Shown piece by piece: positions 34,109 to 43,175 of a DNA stretch of 64,000 nucleotides. Every line of letters starts with the position of its first letter. The stretch's first letter is position 1. Both the position numbers and the translations under genes were made by a program. The stretch lies in assembly GCA_963691755.1 (NCBI GenBank), contig OY829366.1, forward strand, positions 868,001 to 932,000. Reading direction: 5' to 3'. Source of the DNA: Dinoroseobacter sp013215265 (lineage in GTDB: Bacteria > Pseudomonadota > Alphaproteobacteria > Rhodobacterales > Rhodobacteraceae). The notes under the pieces are model-generated. The model was given only the letters and a program-made list of their open reading frames with translations, was not told the origin of the DNA and made no database searches.

Positions 34109-36229
34109 ATGATAGATTCCGAAGACCTTGCCACGCTGGTGCGTGCGTATAATCCAAACGCAGATTTCGAAAAGATCATCGCGGCCTATAATTATGGGCG
34201 CGAAATGCATGAAAGTCAGTTTCGTCATTCGGGCGAGCCATACTTTACGCATCCGGTAGCTGTTGCCGCACTGTTGACCGAGCAACGGCTGGATGACGCG
34301 TCGATTATCACTGCCTTGCTACATGATACGCTTGAAGACACGCGCTCGACCTATGCGGAACTCGTCGATCGCTTTGGCCTCGAGGTCGCAGAGTTGGTCA
34401 ATGGTGTGACCAACCTGACCAACCTGCAACTCAGCAGTCATGAAACAAAGCAGGCCGAAAACTTCCGTAAGCTGTTTATGGCGATGTCCAAGGACATGCG
34501 TGTAATTTTGGTGAAGTTGGCGGACAGACTGCATAATATGCGCACCATTCGCCATATGCGTCCTGAAAAGCAGGCCAAGAAAGCGCGCGAGACGATGGAA
34601 ATCTACGCGCCTCTTGCCGGGCGTATGGGTATGCAATCTATGCGTGAGGAGCTCGAAGATCTCGCTTTCCGCGTTCTGAACCCGGAAGGTCGGTCTTCGA
34701 TCATGCGCCGCTTTGTTACTTTGCAACGCGAAACCGGCGACGTGATGCGGAAGATCACTGCAGACATCGAAAAAGAACTGGAAAACAAGGGGATTGAAGC
34801 AACCGTCTATGGTCGCGCGAAGAAGCCTTACTCGATTTGGCGTAAGATGCAGGCGAAGGAGCAAGCGTTCTCCCGGCTGTCTGACATCTACGGGTTTCGC
34901 GTGATCCCTGGTACGGAAGACGAATGCTATGCGGTGCTTGGCGCGGTGCATCAGCGCTGGCGTGCCGTGCCCGGTCGTTTCAAGGATTTTATCAGTCAGC
35001 CAAAATCAAATGGGTACCGGTCGATCCACACTACCGTGTCCGGTCGTGACGGAAAGCGCGTGGAAATTCAGATCCGAACCCGGCAAATGCATGAGGTTGC
35101 GGAGTCTGGCGTTGCCGCGCACTGGTCTTACAAAGATGGCGTAAAGGAAGAAAACCCCTTTGCGGTTGATCCCGCTGAGTGGATCAAATCGCTCACAGAC
35201 CGCATTGAAGAGGGAGATGACCACAGCGAGTTTCTCGAACACGTCAAAATGGAGATGTACACCGATCAGGTGTTCTGCTTCACGCCCAAGGGCGAGGTTG
35301 TAAAGCTTCCCAAGGGGGCCACACCCTTGGACTACGCCTATGCAATTCATACGCGGATTGGGGACAGCTGCGTGGGTGCAAAGGTTGACGGGCTGCGCGT
35401 GCCTTTGTGGACCCGCTTGCGAAACGGACAGTCGGTCGAGATTATCACCGCCGATGGGCAGCGCCCTCAGGCCACATGGATCGATATCGTTTCTACTGGT
35501 CGAGCGAAAGCCGCGATCCGGCGTAGTTTGCGCGAAGAAGACCGTGCGCGGTTTATCAAGCTTGGGCGAGAGCTTGCCAGGCAAGGTTTTGAGCATGTCG
35601 GGAAGCGCGTTACTGATAAGGCTCTGAAAACAGCTGCCAAACAATTGGACCTCGGCGACGGTGAAACTTTGCTTGCGCGGTTGGGCAGCGCAGAAGTGAC
35701 CACACGAGACGTGATTGCAGTCCTTTATCCTGATTTAAAGGGTTTCGAAGGCGAAGAAGTCGCCGCCGATCGTGCTGTTTTAGGATTGGAGCCGGGACAA
35801 CATGTGGAACGCGGGGCGTGCTGCCAACCTGTTCCGGGAGAGCGAATCGTTGGTATCACACATCGGGGCAAAGGGGTGGTGGTGCATGCTATTGATTGCG
35901 ACAACCTGACCGAACTGGAAGATGAAACGACGCGATGGGTGGATTTGCACTGGCAACCCGGACGACACGCTGCGGTGCACCAGGTCACGCTTAATCTGAC
36001 AATCGGAAACGATCCAGGTGTTTTGGGGCGAATCTGTACATTGATTGGTGAGCAGAGGGCCAATATCAGTAATCTTGATTTCGTTGACAGAAAGCCAGAT
36101 TTCTATCGCCTTTTGATCAGCGTGGATGTCAGAGATGTAGAACACTTACATCGGATCACCACGGTGCTTGAAGCAGACAGTGATGTGGCTGAGTTGTCGC
36201 GACACAAAGACACCATGCACGCCCCGTAG
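34109..36229 (+). CDS. rsh: Bifunctional (p)ppGpp synthetase/hydrolase
   Basis: A 706-residue RelA/SpoT homologue that makes and degrades the alarmone ppGpp. In order: an HD hydrolase domain (PYFTHPVAVAALL, LLHDTLEDT), the synthetase domain (YGRAKKPYSIWRKM, DIYGFRVIPG), a TGS domain (VFCFTPKGEVVKLPKGATPL), and a C-terminal ACT domain (RANISNLDF). The intact HD motif indicates hydrolase activity, as expected for the single long RSH of alphaproteobacteria. Regulated by starvation; no specific site is seen here. Confidence 0.95.
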   Translation: MIDSEDLATLVRAYNPNADFEKIIAAYNYGREMHESQFRHSGEPYFTHPVAVAALLTEQRLDDASIITALLHDTLEDTRSTYAELVDRFGLEVAELVNGVTNLTNLQLSSHETKQAENFRKLFMAMSKDMRVILVKLADRLHNMRTIRHMRPEKQAKKARETMEIYAPLAGRMGMQSMREELEDLAFRVLNPEGRSSIMRRFVTLQRETGDVMRKITADIEKELENKGIEATVYGRAKKPYSIWRKMQAKEQAFSRLSDIYGFRVIPGTEDECYAVLGAVHQRWRAVPGRFKDFISQPKSNGYRSIHTTVSGRDGKRVEIQIRTRQMHEVAESGVAAHWSYKDGVKEENPFAVDPAEWIKSLTDRIEEGDDHSEFLEHVKMEMYTDQVFCFTPKGEVVKLPKGATPLDYAYAIHTRIGDSCVGAKVDGLRVPLWTRLRNGQSVEIITADGQRPQATWIDIVSTGRAKAAIRRSLREEDRARFIKLGRELARQGFEHVGKRVTDKALKTAAKQLDLGDGETLLARLGSAEVTTRDVIAVLYPDLKGFEGEEVAADRAVLGLEPGQHVERGACCQPVPGERIVGITHRGKGVVVHAIDCDNLTELEDETTRWVDLHWQPGRHAAVHQVTLNLTIGNDPGVLGRICTLIGEQRANISNLDFVDRKPDFYRLLISVDVRDVEHLHRITTVLEADSDVAELSRHKDTMHAP

Positions 36230-36261
36230 TTCGGCGAGCAGCACGGAAAGGAAGACAGGGC

Positions 36262-36918
36262 TTGGTTTTCAAGCGACGCGATCGACGGTCAGTCTGGCGA
36301 CTGGTCGTGGAGAGCTTCTGGCCCAAAGGGGGCTGGGGGCGCGCGTTTTCCTATGTGAAGCATCGATTGCGTCGTTTGCCTGATCCACCGCATAGAATCG
36401 CGCGCGGCATAATGGCCGGTATAATGGCCACTTTCACACCGTTTTTTGGGTTTCACTTTGTGACTGCCGCGCTGATTGCCTGGATCATGCGGGGAAATAT
36501 CCTCGCTGCCATGCTGACGACGTTTGCGGGAAATCCGATTACGTTTCCCTTTATTGGGGCAATCAGCTTGCAGATTGGGACCTGGATACTTGGAACCCCA
36601 CCTGTTCGAGGCGAACCGCAAGGTGTCATAGACAGTTTCTCGCGCGCTATGGGGGACCTGTGGCATAATTTTCTGGCTATCTTCACGCCAGAAACCGCCG
36701 AATGGAGCAACTTGTTTGTCTTTTGGCGCGAGGTGTTTCTGCCTTACCTTGTTGGCGGTATCGTTCCGGGCATCATCCTTGGTTTGATATTTTACTACGT
36801 CAGCGTTCCTTTGCTGGTGGCCTATCAGAATCGTCGCAAAGGCCGTTTGAAGGAAAAGCTGGACCGATTGCGTAGAAAAAACTCACAAGCCCCTGACCCA
36901 GGTTCTGATCCGAACTAA
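36262..36918 (+). CDS. DUF2062 domain membrane protein
   Basis: A 218-residue protein with a basic N-terminus and about three or four membrane segments. The block DPPHRIARGIMAGIMATF, then FFGFHFVTAALIAW and AGNPITFPFIG, is the DUF2062 signature. The start is TTG at 36262, preceded by AAGGAAGACAGG. The gene lies between rsh and pdxJ, a position often kept in Rhodobacteraceae. Function is unknown. Confidence 0.82.
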   Translation: MVFKRRDRRSVWRLVVESFWPKGGWGRAFSYVKHRLRRLPDPPHRIARGIMAGIMATFTPFFGFHFVTAALIAWIMRGNILAAMLTTFAGNPITFPFIGAISLQIGTWILGTPPVRGEPQGVIDSFSRAMGDLWHNFLAIFTPETAEWSNLFVFWREVFLPYLVGGIVPGIILGLIFYYVSVPLLVAYQNRRKGRLKEKLDRLRRKNSQAPDPGSDPN

Positions 36919-36950
36919 GTTCAGATGAAACTAACACCCATGAGGTTCTA

Positions 36951-37724
36951 ATGCCCAAAGACGCGCCGCTTCGCCCTCTCAGGTTGGGGGTAAATATTGA
37001 CCACGTCGCGACCGTACGGAACGCACGTGGTGGTGCTGTTCCAGATCCAGTTCGTGCGGCCAAACTCGCTGAAGAAGCAGGGGCTGATGGGATTACGGCG
37101 CATTTGCGGGAAGACCGACGCCACATCTCCGACAAGGACATTGAAGCGCTCATGGATGCGCTGACGCTCCCTCTGAATTTCGAAATGGCGGCAACAGACG
37201 AAATGCAGGCCATCGCACTGCGCCATAAGCCGCATGCGGTTTGCATCGTGCCCGAGCGTAGGGAGGAACGTACAACCGAAGGCGGCCTCGAGGTCGCACG
37301 CGAGGAAAACAAACTCGCACATTTCATCGCACCGCTCGCAGAGGCTGGATGCCGTGTCTCGATTTTCATTGCAGCCGATCAACGGCAGATTGACGCTGCA
37401 AACCGCATCGGTGCGTCTGTGATTGAGCTCCACGTCGGAGCTTATTGCGATGCGGTGGCCGAAAACCGTAAATCAGAGGCCGCAAAGGAACTCGCGCGTC
37501 TGACCGATATGGCGCGCTATGCAGACAGCCTTGGGCTTGAAGTTCATGCAGGGCATGGTCTGACATATGAGAGCGTTGCGCCGATCGCGGCGTTGCCAGA
37601 AGTGGTAGAACTGAACATCGGCCATTTCCTGATCGGTGAGGCGATTTTCCTCGGGCTTGACCCTGCCATCAAGGAAATGCGCAGATTGATGGACGCCGCA
37701 CGCAATTCGGGAGTTATGTCATGA
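36951..37724 (+). CDS. pdxJ: Pyridoxine 5'-phosphate synthase
   Basis: A 257-residue TIM-barrel enzyme condensing 1-deoxy-xylulose 5-phosphate with 3-amino-1-hydroxyacetone phosphate in vitamin B6 synthesis. Diagnostic segments are LGVNIDHVATVRNARGG, DGITAHLREDRRHI and VHAGHGLTYESV. It overlaps the next gene by 4 nt. PLP made here serves the several PLP enzymes of this window. Confidence 0.96.
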   Translation: MPKDAPLRPLRLGVNIDHVATVRNARGGAVPDPVRAAKLAEEAGADGITAHLREDRRHISDKDIEALMDALTLPLNFEMAATDEMQAIALRHKPHAVCIVPERREERTTEGGLEVAREENKLAHFIAPLAEAGCRVSIFIAADQRQIDAANRIGASVIELHVGAYCDAVAENRKSEAAKELARLTDMARYADSLGLEVHAGHGLTYESVAPIAALPEVVELNIGHFLIGEAIFLGLDPAIKEMRRLMDAARNSGVMS

Positions 37725-38182
37725 GATTGATATTTGCCGCTATCACCGTTTTTCTTTTTGCCAGTCAGTTGACGGCTCAAGTCGTTACCGATTGCGAGCG
37801 TTGGCAAGCCAACTTGCGGAATCTGGCCGAGCCTTGGGAAGAAAACACGCGTCAGTTCGCAAATGGGGCTGTGCGAATTTCGGTGATCGATACGCTTGAA
37901 CCTGCTGTCGCCGCATTTCATCTCGCGATCCTTTCGCCGCCCTATTCGGAACTTGGCGACCGCCAATGCAGGATGGTCAGCTTGGACGACAGCGGTTTTG
38001 GCTTTTCAGGTGTAATCTTCAACGAAATGACAGCGGGCTATGATCCGGCCAATGGCTTGGGTCTTGATTTGCCCATCATCCTGTACATTCCGCAAACCGC
38101 AGATTTTCAGCGGGTTGGACTTGGACTGACAATCAATCAGGCAACAGGAGAGATCGGGACAAAGATCTACCCGGTAGACTAG
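37721..38182 (+). CDS. Exported hypothetical protein
   Basis: A 153-residue protein with a clear signal peptide (MRLIFAAITVFLFASQLTAQ). The mature part has two cysteines (TDCERWQ and DRQCRMV) that could form a disulfide, and no recognised domain. It overlaps pdxJ and is one base from acpS, so it is cotranscribed with them. It is probably periplasmic; function is unknown. Confidence 0.75.
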   Translation: MRLIFAAITVFLFASQLTAQVVTDCERWQANLRNLAEPWEENTRQFANGAVRISVIDTLEPAVAAFHLAILSPPYSELGDRQCRMVSLDDSGFGFSGVIFNEMTAGYDPANGLGLDLPIILYIPQTADFQRVGLGLTINQATGEIGTKIYPVD

Positions 38183-38183
38183 A

Positions 38184-38582
38184 ATGATCCTCGGCATTGG
38201 TACCGATCTGGCCAATATCGAAAGGATCGAAGGCACTTTGGAGCGGTTTGGAGACCGGTTTCGCAATCGTGTTTTCACCGATATCGAGCAGCGCAAGGCC
38301 GAACGTCGCAAGGACACTGTCGGGACCTATGCCAAGAGATGGGCTGCGAAAGAGGCCTGCTCCAAAGCGCTCGGAACAGGGCTGCGAATGGGAATTGCGT
38401 GGAAGGATATGTCAGTCGTTAATCTGTGGTCAGGACAGCCAACGATGGCCCTGACGGGCTGGGCAGCAGAACGCCTCGCGAGTATGACCCCAGACAATCA
38501 TCGCGCTGTTATACATGTCAGTCTTACGGACGATCATCCTTGGGCTCAGGCTATGGTCGTCATCGAAGCCGTGCCAAATTGA
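38184..38582 (+). CDS. acpS: Holo-[acyl-carrier-protein] synthase
   Basis: A 132-residue phosphopantetheinyl transferase that activates acyl carrier protein. The metal-binding IGTDLANIERIE is at the N-terminus and WAAKEACSKALGTG carries the second acidic residue. Length is normal. It lies in the block pdxJ-acpS-lepB-rnc-era that is common in alphaproteobacteria. Confidence 0.95.
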   Translation: MILGIGTDLANIERIEGTLERFGDRFRNRVFTDIEQRKAERRKDTVGTYAKRWAAKEACSKALGTGLRMGIAWKDMSVVNLWSGQPTMALTGWAAERLASMTPDNHRAVIHVSLTDDHPWAQAMVVIEAVPN

Positions 38583-38595
38583 CACTATGGTGCGG

Positions 38596-38624
38596 TTGAC
38601 ACTTCCCCAACGCCTGCCCATGAA
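38596..38624 (+). promoter_or_regulatory. Possible promoter upstream of lepB
   Basis: A perfect -35 hexamer TTGACA (38596-38601) is followed after 17 bp by CATGAA (38619-38624), a weak -10. It lies about 45 bp upstream of lepB in the only real gap of this block. Confidence 0.3.
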
Positions 38625-38667
38625 GCCTCAACAAAACGCAAGGGCGTAAGGCAGCAAAGGAATACCT

Positions 38668-39450
38668 ATGGCGAGCAGCAAAGACGAAGGCGGAATCATG
38701 GAAACCGTCAAAACCGTCGTCTACGCCCTGCTTATTGCGGGCATCTTCCGTACTTTGTTCTTTCAGCCATTCTGGATCCCGTCCGGGTCAATGAAAGACA
38801 CACTTCTGGTCGGCGATTTTCTGTTCGTGAACAAGATGGCCTACGGCTATTCGCGCCATTCCTGCCCCTTTTCTGCCTGTCCCTTCTCGGGTCGTATATT
38901 CGGGTCTGAGCCGGAACGCGGCGATATCGTTGTTTTCCGCCATCCCGTAAACGGTTCTGATTTTATCAAGCGCGTTGTCGGTCTTCCGGGCGATACGGTC
39001 CAGTTTCGTGATGGGCAGATGATCCTGAACGGAACGCCGGTCGAGGTGACCCCTGACGGTGTGTTTGAAGAAACCTTTGAGCGTCAGGGCCCCATCGGCT
39101 CATTCCCGCGTTGTAACAACGCGCCTGTGGGCGAAGGGGGCACCTGTACCAAGGAAAAGTTTATTGAAACGCTGCCCGATGGCAGATCGTATTCCATTTT
39201 GAATATCGACCGTGGATTTGCCGATACAACGCGTGAGTTCACTATCGAACCCGGACACTTCTTCTTTGTCGGGGACAATCGCGACAACAGCCAAGATTCG
39301 CGCTTTGCGCAGGCCTCGGGCGGTGTTGGGCAGGTTCCGTTTGAAAACCTGATCGGACGCGCGGACCGCGTGATGTTTTCATCTGCGGGACGTCGCATGG
39401 TTTACTTCTGGACCTGGCGCGGTGACCGCTTTTTCAAGGCGCTTGAATGA
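38668..39450 (+). CDS. lepB: Signal peptidase I
   Basis: A 260-residue inner-membrane serine protease that removes signal peptides. One N-terminal membrane helix (VVYALLIAGIFRTLFF) precedes the catalytic Ser41 in IPSGSMKDT; the general-base Lys is K101 in DFIKRVVGLPGD, and GDNRDNSQDSR is the last family box. A Cys pair (HSCPFSACPFSG) lies between them. AAAGGA precedes the ATG. It overlaps rnc as ATGA. Confidence 0.96.
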   Translation: MASSKDEGGIMETVKTVVYALLIAGIFRTLFFQPFWIPSGSMKDTLLVGDFLFVNKMAYGYSRHSCPFSACPFSGRIFGSEPERGDIVVFRHPVNGSDFIKRVVGLPGDTVQFRDGQMILNGTPVEVTPDGVFEETFERQGPIGSFPRCNNAPVGEGGTCTKEKFIETLPDGRSYSILNIDRGFADTTREFTIEPGHFFFVGDNRDNSQDSRFAQASGGVGQVPFENLIGRADRVMFSSAGRRMVYFWTWRGDRFFKALE

Positions 39451-40133
39451 AGCTCGGGCGTGAGCTTGAAGCGTTTTGTGTCCGCTTAGGGCACCGTTTT
39501 GCCAATGCCGATCTGTTGATCCAGGCGTTGACGCATCCGTCAATGAGTTCAGCGGCGCGCGGTCATAACCAAAGGCTTGAGTTTCTGGGAGACCGCGTTC
39601 TCAATCTCACGATTGCGGAGGCACTTTATCGCGACGATACGACCGCCGATGAAGGAACGCTTGCTCCGCGGTACAATGCGCTTGTTCGCAAGGAAACCTG
39701 TGCTGAGATCGCGCGCGAGATTGATCTCGGCGAAGTGCTCAAACTGGGCAGGTCTGAGATGCAATCAGGTGGACGACGAAAGCAAGCTTTGCTTGGTGAC
39801 GCCATGGAGGCCATAATCGCGGCTGTTTACTTGGATGCCGGGCCCGAAGTTGCGACAGAGACCGTTCTGCGACTTTGGGGAGATCGTATCGGAAAAGCCG
39901 AAGCGCATGTCAGCAACGCCAAGTCAGATTTGCAGGAATGGGCGCAAGCACGTGGATTGAAGACACCTGACTACGCTGAGCTGGGTCGCGAGGGTCCGCC
40001 ACATGCACCGAGATTTCTAATTGAGGCGCGTTTGGAAAATGGAGCTTCTGCAACCGCTGAAGCTGGTAGCAAACGACAGGCCGAACAGGACGCAGCAGCT
40101 CAGCTTTTGAAGGAAGTGCGCGGAAATGAGTAA
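39447..40133 (+). CDS. rnc: Ribonuclease III
   Basis: A 228-residue double-strand-specific RNase for rRNA and mRNA processing. The signature NQRLEFLGDRVLNL starts near residue 41, with the second acidic cluster in LLGDAMEAIIAAVYLD. A C-terminal double-stranded RNA-binding domain ends the protein (ASATAEAGSKRQAEQDAAAQ). It overlaps lepB and era. Confidence 0.96.
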   Translation: MKLGRELEAFCVRLGHRFANADLLIQALTHPSMSSAARGHNQRLEFLGDRVLNLTIAEALYRDDTTADEGTLAPRYNALVRKETCAEIAREIDLGEVLKLGRSEMQSGGRRKQALLGDAMEAIIAAVYLDAGPEVATETVLRLWGDRIGKAEAHVSNAKSDLQEWAQARGLKTPDYAELGREGPPHAPRFLIEARLENGASATAEAGSKRQAEQDAAAQLLKEVRGNE

Positions 40134-41043
40134 CGCTACAAGAGCTGGCTTTGTCGCCTTGATCGGTGAACCCAATGCTGGGAAATCGACCCTGACCAAT
40201 GCCATGGTCGGAGCAAAGGTTTCGATTGTCACGCACAAGGTTCAAACCACACGGGCACGTATTCGGGGCGTTGCGATTGAAGGTGACGCACAGATTGTAT
40301 TTGTGGACACGCCGGGTCTCTTTCGACCGCGTCGTCGTCTCGACAGGGCCATGGTCGCGGCGGCTTGGGGCGGTGTGGCAGATGCAGATGTCGTTGTCTT
40401 GATGGTTGAAGCGCACCGCGGGGTCACCGAAGGCGTTTCAACAATTCTGGAAGCCTTGCCGGATCATCTGAACCCAAACCAGACTGTCGCCCTCGCGATC
40501 AACAAGATCGACCGTGTGAAATCTGAAGTGCTGTTGAAACTGACAAAAGACCTGAATGAGGCCTACCAGTTTGCCGAGACTTTCATGATTTCCGCGGAGA
40601 AAGGCCACGGCGTTGATGCCTTACGAAAGTGGCTCGCAAAGAGCTTGCCGGAAGGGCCATGGCTGTATCCGGAAGATCAGATCGCGGATTTGCCGATGCG
40701 GATGATTGCCGCTGAAATGACGCGCGAGAAACTGACCCTGCGCCTTCATCAGGAACTGCCCTACCAACTCACGGTTGAGACTGAGAATTGGGAAGAACGC
40801 AAAGACGGGTCAGCACGCGTGGATCAGATCATTTATGTCATGCGCGATGGTCACAAGGGTATCGTTCTGGGCAATAAGGGTGAAACGATCAAGGCAATCA
40901 GTCAATCTGCGAGGGCAGAGATGGCGGAATTGCTCGGGCGGCCTGTGCATTTGTTTTTGCAAGTGAAGGTTCGGCCCGGCTGGCTGGAAGAGGCCGAGCG
41001 GTATTCCGAAATCGGTCTCGATTTCAAGGATGGCAATTCCTGA
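40126..41043 (+). CDS. era: GTPase Era
   Basis: A 305-residue GTPase needed for 16S rRNA maturation and 30S assembly. G1 is GEPNAGKST (K20), G3 is DTPGLF, G4 is NKID. The C-terminal KH domain appears as GHKGIVLGNKGETIKAISQ. Coupling with rnc, by an 8-nt overlap, fits joint roles in rRNA processing. Confidence 0.96.
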   Translation: MSNATRAGFVALIGEPNAGKSTLTNAMVGAKVSIVTHKVQTTRARIRGVAIEGDAQIVFVDTPGLFRPRRRLDRAMVAAAWGGVADADVVVLMVEAHRGVTEGVSTILEALPDHLNPNQTVALAINKIDRVKSEVLLKLTKDLNEAYQFAETFMISAEKGHGVDALRKWLAKSLPEGPWLYPEDQIADLPMRMIAAEMTREKLTLRLHQELPYQLTVETENWEERKDGSARVDQIIYVMRDGHKGIVLGNKGETIKAISQSARAEMAELLGRPVHLFLQVKVRPGWLEEAERYSEIGLDFKDGNS

Positions 41044-41044
41044 G

Positions 41045-41377
41045 ATGGCGCGACTGGCGAGTGGTCTTTGGGTATCGGCCTATCTTGCGCGATTACAGTC
41101 CGAGGCAATCCCTGCCTATGTTATTGCCCGCGGGGATGACACGGCGGGTGCTGTGCTGGTGAAGCTGGCGACGCTCGATGGTAAAGCGGCAATCTGGCAA
41201 CGCAGTTTTGATTTTATGACTGGTGAACGCGAGTGGATCGTTCTCGCCGACGGGGATGAGCCCGAGATGGATCAAGTTTTAAAGCGCCAGCGCAATAGCG
41301 ACCCCGATCTTTGGGTTATCGAAGTTGAAAGTCGCAGTGGAGAAACGCTGTTGGATCAGCCCGGGTTGTCTGAATAA
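41045..41377 (+). CDS. DUF1491 family protein
   Basis: A 110-residue soluble protein of unknown function with the family pattern MARLASGLWVSAYLARLQ, IPAYVIARGDDTAGAVLVK and GEREWIVLADGDEPEMD. The ATG at 41045 is chosen from the family N-terminus; an in-frame ATG at 41030 overlaps era. It ends with a 22-nt overlap into the convergent membrane-protein gene. Confidence 0.82.
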   Translation: MARLASGLWVSAYLARLQSEAIPAYVIARGDDTAGAVLVKLATLDGKAAIWQRSFDFMTGEREWIVLADGDEPEMDQVLKRQRNSDPDLWVIEVESRSGETLLDQPGLSE

Positions 41378-41979
41378 CGCTGTAGGAGCACGGCAACGGC
41401 GTAGAGCGCGTATCCTGCGATCAAGAACGCCACCAGAAATTGCGCAATGCTCAATCCCAGTCCTTCCCATCCCAATTCGTCAAGGTTGAGAAAGAAATAC
41501 GGGTACTGGCCGTCCATCATACCACGGAGCACTGCGTAGACTGCGTACCCGGCGGGCCAAAGTATCCAGCGGATTGGCGACAGCCGCGATAAAGGCGTCT
41601 TAGGGGCAAATCCCGCCCACCATAGAAACACCATCAGTGGCACGATGGTATGCAGGGCGTGATCGACCAGAATCTCGATCCCCATCAGCTCATTTAAGTC
41701 TGCCAGTAAGAGATGATAGACAACGCCAACGATCCCAATGGCCAGCGTAAGGCCTGCCAATCGTGAAGCACTTTGTGGTTCATGAAGCAAATGGAAGGCG
41801 AGAATGATCGCCACGAGCGCATTTGTCAGAATGGTGAAGTAGCGCATCAGTTCCCACATCGCCAATCCAACATCGCCACCGTAGTCCGGTGCACTAAGCT
41901 GCGCGCGCACAATCAAGGCAGCCATTGCGATTATCACGATCGTAAAGGCCATCAGGCGTCCAAAAACTGACTCTTCCAT
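41356..41979 (-). CDS. Pr6Pr-family membrane protein
   Basis: A 207-residue protein with about six membrane helices. The segments MRYFTILTNALVAIILAFHL, DHALHTIVPLMVFLWW and YPYFFLNLDELGW match the bacterial Pr6Pr (FAR-17a/AIG1-like) family. AGAGGGG precedes the ATG at 41979. No partner gene is adjacent; function is unknown. Confidence 0.78.
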   Translation of the reverse strand: MEESVFGRLMAFTIVIIAMAALIVRAQLSAPDYGGDVGLAMWELMRYFTILTNALVAIILAFHLLHEPQSASRLAGLTLAIGIVGVVYHLLLADLNELMGIEILVDHALHTIVPLMVFLWWAGFAPKTPLSRLSPIRWILWPAGYAVYAVLRGMMDGQYPYFFLNLDELGWEGLGLSIAQFLVAFLIAGYALYAVAVLLQRYSDNPG

Positions 41980-42060
41980 GCGTCCACCCCTCTGATTTCG
42001 TTCAACTTGCCTTGAGGATCGGTCATGGACAACCCCCTCGCTGCGTGCAGGATGTGTATT

Positions 42061-42783
42061 ATGGAATGGCGCGAACAAGGAATTTTGCTAAGCACGCGTC
42101 GCCATGGCGAAAGCGCCGCGATTGTAGAGGTGCTGACGCGTGATCATGGGCGGCACTTAGGTGTGGTGCGCGGTGGAGCCTCCAAGCGTATAGCTCCGGT
42201 CCTTCAGCCCGGAGCGCAGCTAGACGTTACTTGGCGGGCTAGGCTTGAAGAACATCTTGGTGCTTTTGCAGTGGAACCAGTTAGGTCACGCGCCGCCGAG
42301 GTTATGACAGACCCTCTCGCGCTTGCCGCAATGAACACCGTTTTGGCCATCGCCAGCTTCGCCCTGCCCGAACGAGAGCAGGTTGTTGATACCTATGACC
42401 GCACGCTTGAGCTGCTCGAGGCGATTTGCGAAGGCGAAGGTTGGTTGCCGCTTTATGTCTACTGGGAACTGCACCTGCTGGAGGCGCTGGGCTTTGGGCT
42501 TGATTTGTCGCGTTGCGCGGTCAGCGGCGCGACCAACGATCTGGCATATGTGTCTCCGCGAACAGGGCGTGCGGTGCGTTCGGCAGATGCAGGTGTTTGG
42601 GCTGATAGGTTGCTGCCGTTGCCGCAGGCACTCGCGCTTGGAAAACCGTTGGGTCTTGAGGATGTGCAAATGTCTTTGGCGCTCTCGGGTTATTTCCTTG
42701 AACACCATTTGGCTCCAAGCCTCGGTCAAAAACCGCTTCCACCGGCAAGACAAAGATTTCTTGATCGTTTGCGCAAGGCCTAG
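42061..42783 (+). CDS. recO: DNA repair protein RecO
   Basis: A 240-residue mediator that helps load RecA at gaps. The N-terminal OB-fold region is MEWREQGILLSTRRHGE followed by DHGRHLGVVRGGASKR; the C-terminal helical region contains YVYWELHLLEALGFGLDL. The family zinc cysteines are largely missing, as is common in alphaproteobacteria. The start at 42061 follows CAGGA. It overlaps the convergent META-domain gene by 4 nt. Confidence 0.93.
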   Translation: MEWREQGILLSTRRHGESAAIVEVLTRDHGRHLGVVRGGASKRIAPVLQPGAQLDVTWRARLEEHLGAFAVEPVRSRAAEVMTDPLALAAMNTVLAIASFALPEREQVVDTYDRTLELLEAICEGEGWLPLYVYWELHLLEALGFGLDLSRCAVSGATNDLAYVSPRTGRAVRSADAGVWADRLLPLPQALALGKPLGLEDVQMSLALSGYFLEHHLAPSLGQKPLPPARQRFLDRLRKA

Positions 42784-43175
42784 TCCGTGCGAAACACCAT
42801 GCTACGACCATCGTCATTGGACAGGATCAATACCGGTCCTGACACTTCAGACAAAGTCATCTTCGTCAGTGCTGAAAAGAAGTCCATCTCGGCGTCGAGG
42901 TCGGAACATGCCATCTGAGTTGAGATGATGTTGGTAAGTTCAAACCATGGATATGGGGCAGTCTGAGTTGCCCCGTAGACATTGCACGGAGCTTGCCCAG
43001 ATGCTTGGCCTTTGGTGCCAAAGAGGATTGTCGCCGAGGCTGGAAATGCACGACCGTCGAGTTCAACAAGCTTCCATGTGCGGCCGTCCCCTCCGCCATG
43101 TCCCGAAAGTGTCTCATCAGCAGAGCAACTCGAGACGACCAAGGGCAGAATCAAAAGGGTGACAGCCCGCTTCAT
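42780..43175 (-). CDS. META/HslJ-domain lipoprotein
   Basis: A 131-residue protein with a lipoprotein signal ending LPLVVSSC, then a META-like domain recognisable from TWKLVELDGRAFPASATILF and GQAPCNVYGATQ. It is probably anchored in a membrane facing the periplasm. Its start overlaps the end of the upstream reductase gene (ATGA), so the two form an operon. Role unknown. Confidence 0.75.
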   Translation of the reverse strand: MKRAVTLLILPLVVSSCSADETLSGHGGGDGRTWKLVELDGRAFPASATILFGTKGQASGQAPCNVYGATQTAPYPWFELTNIISTQMACSDLDAEMDFFSALTKMTLSEVSGPVLILSNDDGRSMVFRTD